From: Micromonospora eburnea
GTDB taxonomy: Bacteria > Actinomycetota > Actinomycetes > Mycobacteriales > Micromonosporaceae
NCBI RefSeq assembly: GCF_900090225.1
Contig: NZ_FMHY01000002.1
Coordinates: forward strand, 6,820,001-6,884,000
Direction: 5' to 3'
Length of the DNA: 64,000 nt
The translations under genes were made by a program, and so were the position numbers. Positions 32,838 through 42,196 of this stretch are shown in pieces (the stretch's first letter is position 1; every line of letters begins with the position of its first letter). Below the pieces are notes generated by a model, which ran no database searches, was not told the origin of the DNA, and saw only the letters and a list, made by a program, of their open reading frames with translations.

Positions 32838-34121
32838 ATGCTGCGCCGCGCCCTGCCCGCCCGCCCGGAAGCCCGTCGAATCATGCTCGGCACCCTGCTG
32901 TCGGCCATCGGGCGCGGGCTGACCCTGCCGTTCCTGTTCATCTACCTCACCAACGTACGCGGCCTGACCGACAACCAGGCCGGCCTGGTGATCGGTTGGT
33001 TCGGCGCGGTGACCCTGGCCCTGTCCCCGCTGGGCGGGACGCTGATCGACCGGTTCGGCGCCCGCCGGGTGCTGCTGCCCTGCCTGGTGATCGAGGCGAT
33101 CGGCACCGGCTCGCTGGCGCTGGTCCACTCGGTCGGTTCGGCGTTCGCGGTCAGCACGCTGATCGCGGTGGGCGGTTCGGCCGTCTGGTCCGGGCAGACC
33201 ACCATCCTCGCCTCGCTCACCGACGACGGCGAGCGGCAACGGGTCTTCGGCCTCCAGTTCGCCCTGCTGAACCTCGGCATCGGGGTGGGCGGCCTGATCT
33301 CGGGCGCGGTCATCGACATCGCCCGTCCGGTCACCTTCCAGGCCATCTACCTGCTGGACGCGCTGAGCTACCTGATGCCGTGCCTGATCCTGCTGACCCT
33401 GCCGCACGTCGGGCACCGGCTGGCGCAGGCGCCGACGGCGGGCACCAGCCGGTCGAGCGGGGGCTATCTCACCGTGCTGCGGGACCGGCCGTTCCGGCGG
33501 CTGGTCATCTTCGGGCTGGTGCTCACCACCTGCGGCTACGCCCAGATCGAGGTGGGTTTCGCCGCGTACTCGGTCCGGGTGGTGGAGGTGACGCCGAGGG
33601 TGGTGGCCTGGGCGCTCGCCGCCAACACCATGATGATCGTGTTCTCTCAGCTCCTGGTGATCCGCCGGATGGAGGGACGCAGCCGGACCCGCGGGCTCGC
33701 CGCGGTGGGCGCGGTCTTCGCGGCCGCCTGGCTGGTGCTCGGCGCGGCCGGCCTGATCAGCACGAGCAACGCCCTGATCGCGGCGCTCGGCGTGGTGGCC
33801 TGCTCGGCGATCTTCGGGTTCGGCGAGACGATGCTCTCGCCGGTGATGCCGGCGTTGACCAACGCGCTCGCCACCGACGAACTGCGCGGACGATACAACG
33901 CGATGAGCTCGATGATCTTCGGTATCAGCGGGATCATCGGCCCGGTCACCGCCGGCCCGCTGCTCGGCGTGGCGCACGGCCGGCTCTGGGTGGCGGTCGT
34001 GGTGGGCGGCTGCCTGGTCGCGTCGGCGCTGGCCCTGTCGCTGCACCGGCTGCTCACCGCCGCCCAGGACGGCCGCGCCACCGGCACCCCGATCCAGGAC
34101 CTGGAACCCGTCACCGCCTGA
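32838..34121 (+). CDS. MFS transporter, 12 helices
   Basis: The 427-aa protein has twelve hydrophobic segments and the MFS loop 2-3 signature (GTLIDRFGARRVLL). LSAIGRGLTLPFLFIYL at the first helix and IGVGGLISGAVI in helix 5 (motif C-like) suggest a drug-efflux-type (DHA1/MdtH-like) exporter. The substrate is unknown. It starts at ATG 32838 with no clear Shine-Dalgarno. A strong hairpin follows its stop codon. Confidence 0.85.
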   Translation: MLRRALPARPEARRIMLGTLLSAIGRGLTLPFLFIYLTNVRGLTDNQAGLVIGWFGAVTLALSPLGGTLIDRFGARRVLLPCLVIEAIGTGSLALVHSVGSAFAVSTLIAVGGSAVWSGQTTILASLTDDGERQRVFGLQFALLNLGIGVGGLISGAVIDIARPVTFQAIYLLDALSYLMPCLILLTLPHVGHRLAQAPTAGTSRSSGGYLTVLRDRPFRRLVIFGLVLTTCGYAQIEVGFAAYSVRVVEVTPRVVAWALAANTMMIVFSQLLVIRRMEGRSRTRGLAAVGAVFAAAWLVLGAAGLISTSNALIAALGVVACSAIFGFGETMLSPVMPALTNALATDELRGRYNAMSSMIFGISGIIGPVTAGPLLGVAHGRLWVAVVVGGCLVASALALSLHRLLTAAQDGRATGTPIQDLEPVTA

Positions 34122-34200
34122 GGGCACCCCTCGGGGTCGCGCTGCCTCCCCGGCGCGACAGCACGCCCAGCCGCCCCCGATCGCTGCCCCCGCGTGACGC

Positions 34201-34236
34201 GAACGGGCCCCGGAGCCGATGCTCCGGGGCCCGTTC
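34201..34236. terminator. Bidirectional terminator between MFS and nucleotidase genes
   Basis: Perfect 16-bp stem (34201-34216 with 34221-34236) and a CGAT loop between convergent genes. Confidence 0.8.
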
Positions 34237-34251
34237 GTCGCAGGGTCCGCG

Positions 34252-35994
34252 TCAGGCGGCGGAAACCTCCGCGGTGGTCTGGATCCGGTCCAGCGTCGGC
34301 GGGGACACCGGCGACTTCTCGGTCAGGTACGCCACGAAGGCGTCCAGGTCGATCATGCCGGTGACCTGGTTCGTGCCGTCGACGAGGACGCTGAAGCCGT
34401 CACCGCCGCCGGAGAGGAAGTTGTTCACCGTGACCCGGTAGGTCGCGGTGTCGGTGACCGGGGCACCGCCGATGGTGAGGCTGCCCCGGACCACCCGGGT
34501 GCCGCTGCACGGGGCACCGACGGGTGCCGTGGTGCCGTTGGTGTCGACGACGTAGTGCACGGTCGAGGACGCGTACAGCACGCGGGCGGCGGTGAACTGC
34601 TGCTCCAGCATGCAGTAGAGCTGCGCGCCGGTCAGATCCAGCGTCACCAGGTTGTTGGCGAACGGCTGGACGGTGAACGCGTCGGAGTAGGTGACCGGGC
34701 CGGCGCCGAGGTCGGCGCGGACACCACCGGGGTTCATGAACGCGGCGACCGCGTTCTGCTCGTCGTCGGTGGCGGCGAGCTGGGCGTCGGCGATCAGGTT
34801 GCCCAGCGCCGACTCACCGGTCTGGTACGTGGGCTTGCCGTTGGCGTCGACCCCGGTCTGGTACAGGTTCTCCTGGGTACGGGTGATCGCGCCGGTGGTC
34901 TCGCCGACCACCCGGTCGGCGACCGGTCCGAGAGCGGTCTTGTAGTGGGTGATCAGGTCGCTCGTGGGACGGTCCGGGGTCACGTCCCGGGTGACCACCA
35001 CGTTGTTCGCCCTGGCGCTGATCACGTCGCCGCTGCGCCGGTCGATCTTCAGGTCGATGTCGGTGACCAGGCGGCCGAAGGAGCTGGCGCTGGTGACCAG
35101 CTTGCCGTTGATGTTGCAGTTGTACGCCTGGTGGGTGTGCCCGCTGACGATCACGTCGATGGACGGGTCCATCCGGTTGGCGATGTCGACGATCGGGCCG
35201 CTGAACCCGGTGCAGTCGTTGATGCCGCCGCCGTTCTGCGCGCCACCCTCGTGCACCAGCACGACGATGGCCTCCACGCCCTGGGCGCGCAGGATGCGGG
35301 CGTACCTGTTGGCGGTCTCCGCCTCGTCGGCGAAGGACAGGCCGGCGACGCCCTGCTGGCTGACGATCTGCGGGGTGCCCTCCAGGGTCATCCCGATGAA
35401 GCCGATGCTGGTCCCCTCGATCTTCTTGATGCCGTACGGCGGCAGCAGCGGCTGGCCGGTCTCGGTCTTGAAGGCGTTCGCGGAGAGGTACTGGAACTTG
35501 GCACCCTTGAACGGGGTGCCGTCGGCGCAGCCGTCGACCGGGTGGCATCCGCCGTTCTGCATGCGGAGCAGTTCGGTGGCGCCCTCGTCGAACTCGTGGT
35601 TGCCGACGCTGGTGAAGTCGAGCCCGGCGAGGTTCATCGCCTCGATCGTCGGCTCGTCGTGGAAGGCCGCGCTGAGCAGCGGGGAGGCGCCGATCAGGTC
35701 ACCCGCGGCGACGGTGACCGTGTGGTCCTGCTCCTTCTTGGTCTTGCCGCGCAGCTTGGCGAGCTGGGTGGCCAGGTATTCCGCGCCACCGGCGGTCTGC
35801 CCGTCGATGGTGGCGCTGGACCCGGTCGGCGGCTCCAGGTTGCCGTGGAAGTCGTTGATGGCGAGCAGCTTGACGTCGACCGGCTTCGGATCGGCCGTGG
35901 CCTGCTCGGGCTGGAGGGCGACCGTGGTGAAGGCGGTCGCGGCGAGCGCGGCCAGGCCGACAGCGGCCCGGCGACGCATCCCGGGGACGGACAT
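34252..35994 (-). CDS. Secreted 5'-nucleotidase/UshA-family phosphohydrolase
   Basis: The 580-aa protein has a Sec signal peptide (about 1-33, RRRAAVGLAALAATAFTTVA core), an N-terminal metallophosphoesterase domain (NDFHGN, AAGDLIGAS, SVGNHEFDEG, VSGHTHQAY) and a C-terminal nucleotidase domain with NPGGVRADL, TVQPFANNLV and NFLSGGGDGFSV. It should hydrolyse nucleotides or related phosphate esters outside the cell for phosphate and nucleoside salvage. Disulfide-prone Cys pairs (GGCHPVDGC, INDCTGF, YNCNING) fit an exported protein. GAGGAG lies 4-5 nt before ATG 35994. Longer in-frame starts are possible but lack a ribosome binding site. Confidence 0.9.
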   Translation of the reverse strand: MSVPGMRRRAAVGLAALAATAFTTVALQPEQATADPKPVDVKLLAINDFHGNLEPPTGSSATIDGQTAGGAEYLATQLAKLRGKTKKEQDHTVTVAAGDLIGASPLLSAAFHDEPTIEAMNLAGLDFTSVGNHEFDEGATELLRMQNGGCHPVDGCADGTPFKGAKFQYLSANAFKTETGQPLLPPYGIKKIEGTSIGFIGMTLEGTPQIVSQQGVAGLSFADEAETANRYARILRAQGVEAIVVLVHEGGAQNGGGINDCTGFSGPIVDIANRMDPSIDVIVSGHTHQAYNCNINGKLVTSASSFGRLVTDIDLKIDRRSGDVISARANNVVVTRDVTPDRPTSDLITHYKTALGPVADRVVGETTGAITRTQENLYQTGVDANGKPTYQTGESALGNLIADAQLAATDDEQNAVAAFMNPGGVRADLGAGPVTYSDAFTVQPFANNLVTLDLTGAQLYCMLEQQFTAARVLYASSTVHYVVDTNGTTAPVGAPCSGTRVVRGSLTIGGAPVTDTATYRVTVNNFLSGGGDGFSVLVDGTNQVTGMIDLDAFVAYLTEKSPVSPPTLDRIQTTAEVSAA

Positions 35995-36275
35995 GGAACT
36001 CCTCGTGAGATTCGGCGCGTACGGTCCGGACGATGGTTCGCCCGGCGACCCTGGTCCGTGCCGTGACGGGGTCGGTCTCGGATGGCGCAGTCGGGGGATG
36101 CCACCCGGCGTGGGCAAGCTTCTCATCCACCGGTCGATCAGTCGACCGGGCGGCACATCAGGATGCTGGATACGGACGGCGACCTGCGCCGGTCCGACCG
36201 CCGAGTCCGACATGGCGGGCAGGTGAATTTCTTCACCGCCGTTCGGTGTCAGCCGGGTGCGGTAGGAAGGTAGCC

Positions 36276-37079
36276 ATGACGTCGAACGGGATCATCTGGA
36301 CAACGGACGAGGTGCGGTCCGCCGACGGCACCACGATCGCGTACGAGACGGCCGGTGACGGGCCGCCGATCATCCTCGTCGGCGGTGCCTTCAACGACCG
36401 GAGCACCACCCGCCCGCTCGCCACCGAGCTGGCCGCCGACTTCTCCGTCTACGGCTACGACCGGCGCGGCCGTGGCGGCAGCGGCGACACCGCCCCGTAC
36501 GCGGTGCAGCGGGAGATCGAGGACGTGGCGGCCCTGATCGACCGGGCGGGCGGAGCGGCCTACCTCTACGGCCTCTCCTCCGGCGCGATCCTCGCCGCGT
36601 ACGTGGCGGCCGAGGGGCTGCCGGTGACCGGGCTGGCACTCTTCGAGCCCCCGTTCCAGGTCGGCCCGCACGACGGCGCCGAGCCGGGGCTGGCCAAGCG
36701 GCTGGCCGAGCTGGTCTCGGCGGGCCGGCGCGGGGACGCCGTGGCGCTCTTCCTGACCGAGGCGGTCAGGGTGCCGGCCGAGGCGGTCGCCGGGATGCGC
36801 GGCGGGCCGGAGTGGTCCTGGATGGAAGGGCTGGCGCACACCCTGGCGTACGACACCACGGTGACCGGCGAGGCCGGCCTGCCCGCCGCCCGGCTCGCCA
36901 CGGTCGCCGTCCCGACCGTCGTGGTGGACAGCACGGGCAGCCCGGACCGGTTGCGGGACGCCGCCGCCGCGACGGCCGGGGCGATCCCCCACGCCACCCA
37001 CCTGAGCCTGCCGGGCGGGTTCCACGAGGTGCCGCCGGAGGTGCTGGCCCCCGCGCTGCGCGACGCCCTGCTCGGCTGA
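36276..37079 (+). CDS. Alpha/beta hydrolase
   Basis: The 267-aa cytosolic protein has the fold's oxyanion strand ILVGGAFNDR, a YGYDRRGRGGSG turn, nucleophile elbow GLSSG with Ser101, and a C-terminal His in GGFHEVPPE; Asp in VVVDSTGSPDRL is the likely acid. It resembles small uncharacterised esterase/haloperoxidase-like hydrolases; the substrate is unknown. GGAAGG lies 5 nt before the ATG. The 280-bp region shared with the divergent nucleotidase gene should hold both promoters. Confidence 0.82.
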   Translation: MTSNGIIWTTDEVRSADGTTIAYETAGDGPPIILVGGAFNDRSTTRPLATELAADFSVYGYDRRGRGGSGDTAPYAVQREIEDVAALIDRAGGAAYLYGLSSGAILAAYVAAEGLPVTGLALFEPPFQVGPHDGAEPGLAKRLAELVSAGRRGDAVALFLTEAVRVPAEAVAGMRGGPEWSWMEGLAHTLAYDTTVTGEAGLPAARLATVAVPTVVVDSTGSPDRLRDAAAATAGAIPHATHLSLPGGFHEVPPEVLAPALRDALLG

Positions 37080-37086
37080 GCCGATT

Positions 37087-37124
37087 GCGGTGCCGACTCC
37101 CCGGGTCCGGGGAGACGGCACCGC
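37087..37124. terminator. Bidirectional terminator between hydrolase and phosphodiesterase genes
   Basis: Inverted repeat 37087-37124 (9 bp, one mismatch, 6 bp, loop GGGTCC) between convergent genes. Confidence 0.7.
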
Positions 37125-37129
37125 GGCGG

Positions 37130-37909
37130 TCAGAACCAGCAGGTCTGCCCGGCGGCGTGGCTCACCTGGACGGTGTGCGTGACGCAGCCGTCGTCGGCCA
37201 CCCGGTGCAGCAGAAACGCGGTCGGTTCGGCGACCAGCCCGATCTCCTCGTCCTCGGCCATGGTCAGGCTCGCCTGCACCCAGGTGCTCGGCGCGGTGGT
37301 CAGCACCGTGCCGGCGAAGGCGCTGGTCACCGCGCGGTGCAGGTGACCGGCGGTGACGCGTACGACATGGGGGTGGCGCGCGATCACCTCGGCGAACGCG
37401 TCGGCGTCGGCGAGCCGGACGGCGTCGGCGGCCGGTACGCCGACCGCGACCGGCGGATGGTGCAGGCACACGACGGCGGGCACGTCCGGCCGTCCGGCGA
37501 GCACCCCGTCGAGCCAGCCGAGTTGCTCGTCGCCGAGCCGGCCGCCGCTGCCGCCGGGAGCGAGCGAGTCCAGCACCACGAGCGTGCCGGTCGGGTGGTC
37601 GACGTGGTAGTACGCCGAGAAGCCGCCGCCCAGGTAGGGGGTGCCGCCGAAGGTGTCCAGCAGCGACTCCCGGTCGTCGTGGTTGCCGGTGGCGAGGTGG
37701 ACCGGCAGCGGGAACCGCCCGATGATCTCGCGCAACGCGACGTACTCGTCGGTCCGGCCGTTGCTGACCAGGTCGCCGGTGATCACCACGCAGTCGGGGC
37801 GGGGGCGCAGCGCCAGCACCCGGCCGAGGGCCCGGTGCAGGCCGGACGCCTGCTCGGCGGCGAGCGGACCGGTGGTCACGTGCGGGTCGCTGAGCTGGGC
37901 GATGAGCAT
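37130..37909 (-). CDS. CpdA/Rv0805-like cyclic nucleotide phosphodiesterase
   Basis: The 259-aa protein has LSDPHV, VITGDLVSNG, ATGNHDDRE, CLHHPP and AGHLHRAV, the class III phosphodiesterase pattern of CpdA and M. tuberculosis Rv0805, which act on cAMP among other phosphodiesters. The AGHLHR variant of GHxH is seen in those enzymes. It could close the cAMP circuit formed with the cyclase and Crp encoded upstream, though broad substrate range is typical. GAGGAGG precedes ATG 37909 at normal spacing. Confidence 0.85.
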   Translation of the reverse strand: MLIAQLSDPHVTTGPLAAEQASGLHRALGRVLALRPRPDCVVITGDLVSNGRTDEYVALREIIGRFPLPVHLATGNHDDRESLLDTFGGTPYLGGGFSAYYHVDHPTGTLVVLDSLAPGGSGGRLGDEQLGWLDGVLAGRPDVPAVVCLHHPPVAVGVPAADAVRLADADAFAEVIARHPHVVRVTAGHLHRAVTSAFAGTVLTTAPSTWVQASLTMAEDEEIGLVAEPTAFLLHRVADDGCVTHTVQVSHAAGQTCWF

Positions 37910-38029
37910 CGACGCCTCCTCGGGACCGGGACCCTCACGCTATCGCCGCCGGCTCCGCCGTACCCACAGGCCGCGTCCACACCCTGTGGATAGCACATGT
38001 GTACGAAGGTCGTCGGACCGCCCGCTGAG

Positions 38030-38035
38030 TACCCT
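38030..38035 (+). promoter_or_regulatory. Candidate -10 box for GAF-GGDEF gene
   Basis: TACCCT lies 35 bp before GTG 38071. Transcription from here would exclude the in-frame TTG at 38035 and leave a short leader with AGGA as ribosome binding site. Confidence 0.4.
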
Positions 38036-38070
38036 TGATCACGCCCCCGACCCCTCCCAGCAGGAACAAC

Positions 38071-39531
38071 GTGGAACACGAGCAAGTCGTCCGAGACGTC
38101 ACCGTCCGCCTTCCGATGGCGTCGACCGCCCTGGAGGCGTGCCAGTGGACGGTCACCGCGCTCGCCCGGTACACCCCGGCGGCGATCTCGGTCCTGCTCC
38201 GGGTCCACGACCGGCTTCGCTGCGTCGCGGCCACCGGCGCCTGGCAGGTCTTCTCCACCGTGCCGCCGGATGCCGGGTACGAGAGTTCCGGTGCGGCCCG
38301 TCGCGCCCTGGAGCGGTCGATCGTCGGCCGGGTGTACGCCTCCGGCGAGCCCGCCGTCATCGCCGACGTGACCGCCGACCCCGACCACCTTCCGGCCCGC
38401 GCCGACGTCACCGCTGAACTGTGCGTGCCGGTGCTGGACCCGGCGGGCCGTCCGATCGGCGTGCTCGACCTGCAGTGGAGCGGCCCGGTCGAGCTGGCCC
38501 GGTGGCGGGAGACCGCCGAGCGGCTCGCCCGCCGGCTGGGCGCCCGGATCGTGGCGCTCGGCGGGCCGCCCGCCGAGAGCCGCGGCGAGAAGCTGCTCCG
38601 GCACGCCGCCGCGATGACCGCTGCCGCCACCGACTGGGACCTGATGGCCGCCGCGATCACCGCCGCCCGGGACGTGTCGGCCCTCTCCGCCGCCGTGCTG
38701 ATCCTCGCCGAGCAAGAGCCGCGGCTCGGCGCGCCGACCGGCGCCCCCGGCGAGTTGGAGTCCCGGATCCGGGCCGAGTTGACCGAGGCCGGACCGGCCG
38801 CGCTGAGCCGGCTGATCGTCCGGGCGCACCGGCACGGCTCGGCGTACACCCTCGGGGAGGCCGGGCACCCGCCGACCGGGGACTACCTGCCGCTGGCCCG
38901 GGCCGGGGCCCGCACCCTGGTGGCGGTGCCGGTCGGGCCGCCGGACACCGGCGGGTTGCTGCTGGTCGCCGACGAGCGGCTGCTGCGCCCCGACCCGACC
39001 ACGGTCAACCTGATGGAGCTGCTGGCCGGGCAGGCGTGGGCCTGCCTGGACCGGCTGCGTACGCTCGCCCGGCTGCGCGAGCAGGCCAGCTCGGACCCGC
39101 TCACCGGGCTACGCCACACCGGGCCGTTCGGGCAGCGGATCGCGAGCGCCACGCCGGGGCGTACCGCCCTGCTGGCCATCGACGTGGACGGCTTCAAGGA
39201 CGTCAACGACACGTACGGCCACCAGGCCGGGGACCGGCTGCTGGTCGGGCTGGCCCGGGCGCTGGAGGGGGCGCTCCGGCAGGGTGACGAGCTGTACCGG
39301 ACGGGCGGCGACGAGTTCGTCGCGGTGATCGAGGTGAGCCGCCCCGAGGAGGCGGTCCGGATCGCCGAGCGGCTGACCGAGGCGGCCCGGCGTACCGGCC
39401 GCACCATCAGCGTCGGGGTCGCCCTGCCCCACCCCGGTGAGTCCGCCGAACGCACCCTTCTCCGCGCCGACCAGGCCCTCTACGCCGTCAAACGCCACGG
39501 CCGCGACGGCGTCCACCTCTCCGCCGCCTAA
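38071..39531 (+). CDS. GAF-domain diguanylate cyclase
   Basis: The 486-aa protein has a GAF domain (about 20-165; SIVGRVYASGEPAVI, LCVPVLDPAGRPIGVLDL), a second GAF-like region (about 170-335) and a C-terminal GGDEF domain (about 340-485) with intact GGDEF at 412-416. RQGD at 403-406, five residues before, is the inhibitory RxxD site. It should make cyclic di-GMP from GTP with product inhibition. No EAL domain is present. GTG 38071 with AGGA upstream is preferred over TTG 38035. The protein is soluble, so it should sense an intracellular ligand or redox state. Confidence 0.87.
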   Translation: MEHEQVVRDVTVRLPMASTALEACQWTVTALARYTPAAISVLLRVHDRLRCVAATGAWQVFSTVPPDAGYESSGAARRALERSIVGRVYASGEPAVIADVTADPDHLPARADVTAELCVPVLDPAGRPIGVLDLQWSGPVELARWRETAERLARRLGARIVALGGPPAESRGEKLLRHAAAMTAAATDWDLMAAAITAARDVSALSAAVLILAEQEPRLGAPTGAPGELESRIRAELTEAGPAALSRLIVRAHRHGSAYTLGEAGHPPTGDYLPLARAGARTLVAVPVGPPDTGGLLLVADERLLRPDPTTVNLMELLAGQAWACLDRLRTLARLREQASSDPLTGLRHTGPFGQRIASATPGRTALLAIDVDGFKDVNDTYGHQAGDRLLVGLARALEGALRQGDELYRTGGDEFVAVIEVSRPEEAVRIAERLTEAARRTGRTISVGVALPHPGESAERTLLRADQALYAVKRHGRDGVHLSAA

Positions 39532-39550
39532 CCACCCGCCCCCGGCCGGG

Positions 39551-39606
39551 TGATCAAGGAGTTTGCGTCAGAATTCGCCGTTGCGGCGACGCGAACTCCT
39601 TGATCA
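39551..39606. repeat. Palindromic intergenic repeat, TGATCAAGGAGTT type
   Basis: Perfect 13-bp arms (39551-39563 and 39594-39606) with nested GCGTC/GACGC and CGCCG/CGGCG pairs fill the gap between the convergent GGDEF and asd genes. The nested pairing makes one long cruciform-like hairpin that may also terminate transcription from both sides. Confidence 0.65.
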
Positions 39607-39616
39607 ACACGGACGG

Positions 39617-40675
39617 TCAGGGGGTCAGGTCGGCGGCGAGGAGTTCGGCGATCTGGGCGGTGTTGAGGGCGGCGCCCTTGCGGAGGTTGTCGCCCGTCAC
39701 GAAGAGGTCGAGGGCGCGGGGGTCGTCGACCGCGCGCCGGATGCGGCCGACCCAGGAGGGGTCGGTGCCCACCGCGTCGATCGGCATCGGGAACTCGCCG
39801 GCGGCCGGATCGTCGACCAGGATCACGCCCGGGGCGTTACGCAGCGCCTCCCGGGCGCCCTCGGCGTCCACCTCGGTGGCGAAGACCGCGTGTACGGCCA
39901 CCGAGTGACCGGTCACCACCGGCACCCGTACGCAGGTGGCGGAGACCTTGAGGTCGGGCAACCCGAGAATCTTGCGCGATTCGTTGCGCATCTTCAGTTC
40001 CTCGGACGACCAGCCGCCGTCGGCCAGCGAGCCGGCCCAGGGCACCACGTTGAGCGCCAGCGGGGCGGGGAACGGGCCCAGCTCGTCGCCGACCGCCTGC
40101 CGGACGTCGCCCGCACGGGAGCCGAGCACCCGATCCCCGGCGATCTTGCCGAGCTGGGCGTGTAGCGCGTCCACGCCGGCCTGACCCGCCCCGGACACCG
40201 CCTGGTACGACGCGAGCACCAGCTCACGGAGGCCGTACTCGCGGTGCAGCGGGGCGATCGCCACGATCATCGCCAGCGTGGTGCAGTTGGCGTTGGCGAC
40301 GATGCCCTTGGGCCGGTTGCGTACCTGCTCCGGGTTGATCTCGGGGACCACCAGCGGAACGTCCCGGTCCATGCGGTATGCGCCGGAATTGTCCACCACC
40401 ACGGCACCCCGGCTGACGGCGACCGGCGCCCACTCCGCCGAGACCTCGTCGGGCACGTCGAACATCGCGACGTCCACGCCGTCGAACGCCTCGGGAGTGA
40501 TCGCCCGTACGGTCAGCAGCTCGCCGCGGCACTGCACCTGACGCCCGGCGGAACGCTCGGAGGCGAGCAGTCGGATCTCGCCCCAGACGTTGCGCCGAGA
40601 GGAGAGGATCTGGCACATCACCGTGCCGACGGCACCCGTCGCCCCGACCACGGCGAGGGTGGGCAGCGACGACAT
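39617..40675 (-). CDS. asd: Aspartate-semialdehyde dehydrogenase
   Basis: The 352-aa enzyme has the N-terminal Rossmann motif VVGATGAVG (9-17), catalytic Cys131 in NANCTT and the base His257 in VTGHSVAVH. It reduces aspartyl phosphate to aspartate semialdehyde with NADPH, the second step toward lysine, threonine, methionine and diaminopimelate. It follows ask after a 6-bp gap, an operon found in most actinobacteria (Rv3708c-Rv3709c). ATG 40675 is the only start that fits the motif spacing. Confidence 0.96.
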   Translation of the reverse strand: MSSLPTLAVVGATGAVGTVMCQILSSRRNVWGEIRLLASERSAGRQVQCRGELLTVRAITPEAFDGVDVAMFDVPDEVSAEWAPVAVSRGAVVVDNSGAYRMDRDVPLVVPEINPEQVRNRPKGIVANANCTTLAMIVAIAPLHREYGLRELVLASYQAVSGAGQAGVDALHAQLGKIAGDRVLGSRAGDVRQAVGDELGPFPAPLALNVVPWAGSLADGGWSSEELKMRNESRKILGLPDLKVSATCVRVPVVTGHSVAVHAVFATEVDAEGAREALRNAPGVILVDDPAAGEFPMPIDAVGTDPSWVGRIRRAVDDPRALDLFVTGDNLRKGAALNTAQIAELLAADLTP

Positions 40676-40681
40676 GTCGCG

Positions 40682-41947
40682 CTACCGCCCGGTGCCCGCG
40701 TAGACCACGGCCTCGGTCTCGCCGCCCAGGTCGAAGGCGTCATGGATGGCGCGGACCGCCTTGTCGAGGTCGGTGTCCCGGCAGACCACGGAAACCCGGA
40801 TCTCCGAGGTGGAGATCATCTCGATGTTCACCCCGGCCGCGCCGAGCGCGGCGAAGAAGCCGGCCGCGACACCCGGGTGCGAACGCATGCCGGCGCCGAT
40901 CAGGGAGACCTTGCCGACGTGGTCGTCGTAGAGCAGGCCCTTGAACTTGACCGACTCCTGGATCTTGCTGAGCGCGGCCATGGCGGTCGGGCCGTCGGTC
41001 TTGGGCAGGGTGAACGAGATGTCGGTGCGGCCCGTGCCCTCGGTGGACACGTTCTGCACGATCATGTCGATGTTGATCTCAGCCCCGGCCACGGTGTCGA
41101 AGATCCGCGCGGCGGCACCCGGCTCGTCGGGCACGCCGACGATGGTGATCTTCGCCTCGCTGCGGTCGTGGGCAACCCCGGTGATCAGTGCCTGTTCCAC
41201 GGGAAGGTCCTCCATCGATCCGGTGACCATCGTGCCGGTGTTGGTCGAGTATGACGAACGGACGTGGATCGGCAGCCCCGCGCGCCGGGCGTACTCGACG
41301 CTGCGCAGGTGCAGCACCTTGGCGCCGCAGGCGGCCAACTCCAGCATCTCCTCGTAGGTGATGGTCTTGATGTGCCGGGCGGTCGGCACGATCCGCGGGT
41401 CGGCGCTGAACACGCCGTCCACGTCGGTGTAGATCTCGCAGACGTCCGCGGCGAGCGCGGCGGCGAGCGCCACGGCGGTGGTGTCCGACCCGCCCCGGCC
41501 CAGCGTGGTGACGTCCTTGGTGTCCTGCGAGACGCCCTGGAAGCCGGCCACGATGACCACCGCGCCCTCGTCCAGCGCGCCCTTGAGGCGGCCGGGGGTG
41601 ACGTCCATGATCCGGGCCCTGCCGTGCACCGAGGTGGTGATCACGCCGGCCTGCGAACCGGTGAACGAGCGGGCCTCGTACCCGAGGTTGTGGATGGCCA
41701 TGGCGAGCAGCGCCATGGAGATCCGCTCCCCGGCGGTGAGCAGCATGTCCAGCTCGCGGCCGGGCGGCAGCGGACTGACCTGGTTGGCCAAATCGAGCAG
41801 CTCGTCGGTGGTGTCGCCCATCGCCGAGACCACCACGACCACGTCGTCGCCGGATTTACGGGCGGCCACGATCCGTTCGGCCACCCGCTTGATCCGCTCG
41901 GCATTGGCGACGGAGGACCCGCCGTATTTCTGCACCACGAGTGCCAC
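40682..41947 (-). CDS. ask: Aspartokinase
   Basis: The 421-aa kinase begins with [14 protein letters not shown], contains the [16 protein letters not shown] substrate motif and [12 protein letters not shown], and ends with two ACT domains (about 265-420) for lysine/threonine feedback control. Its length equals M. tuberculosis Ask. In corynebacteria the 3' half is also translated as a separate beta subunit from an internal start; a similar product is possible here but I see no decisive internal ribosome binding site. GGGAGGGAG lies about 9 nt before GTG 41947. Confidence 0.96.
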   Translation of the reverse strand: MALVVQKYGGSSVANAERIKRVAERIVAARKSGDDVVVVVSAMGDTTDELLDLANQVSPLPPGRELDMLLTAGERISMALLAMAIHNLGYEARSFTGSQAGVITTSVHGRARIMDVTPGRLKGALDEGAVVIVAGFQGVSQDTKDVTTLGRGGSDTTAVALAAALAADVCEIYTDVDGVFSADPRIVPTARHIKTITYEEMLELAACGAKVLHLRSVEYARRAGLPIHVRSSYSTNTGTMVTGSMEDLPVEQALITGVAHDRSEAKITIVGVPDEPGAAARIFDTVAGAEINIDMIVQNVSTEGTGRTDISFTLPKTDGPTAMAALSKIQESVKFKGLLYDDHVGKVSLIGAGMRSHPGVAAGFFAALGAAGVNIEMISTSEIRVSVVCRDTDLDKAVRAIHDAFDLGGETEAVVYAGTGR

Positions 41948-42196
41948 GACGGCGCACTCCCTCCCAGCGACGACCCTGAGCGTGCCGGCGCCGCCGGGTT
42001 CCGGCCCGGCGGCGCGCGTCAGACCACCCCAGGTTATCCGCCCGCGTGCATCGCCGTTCCGGGTGATCCCACCATCCGGCCCGGCGTGGGGCGGCTCACC
42101 AGGGCCGGACCCGTCGGCCACGGCCCGCGCGACACGCCGGCACACCAGCCGTACGGCGGGCTCCCCGGACCCCTCCGGGCACCGCAGAATGTCCCC

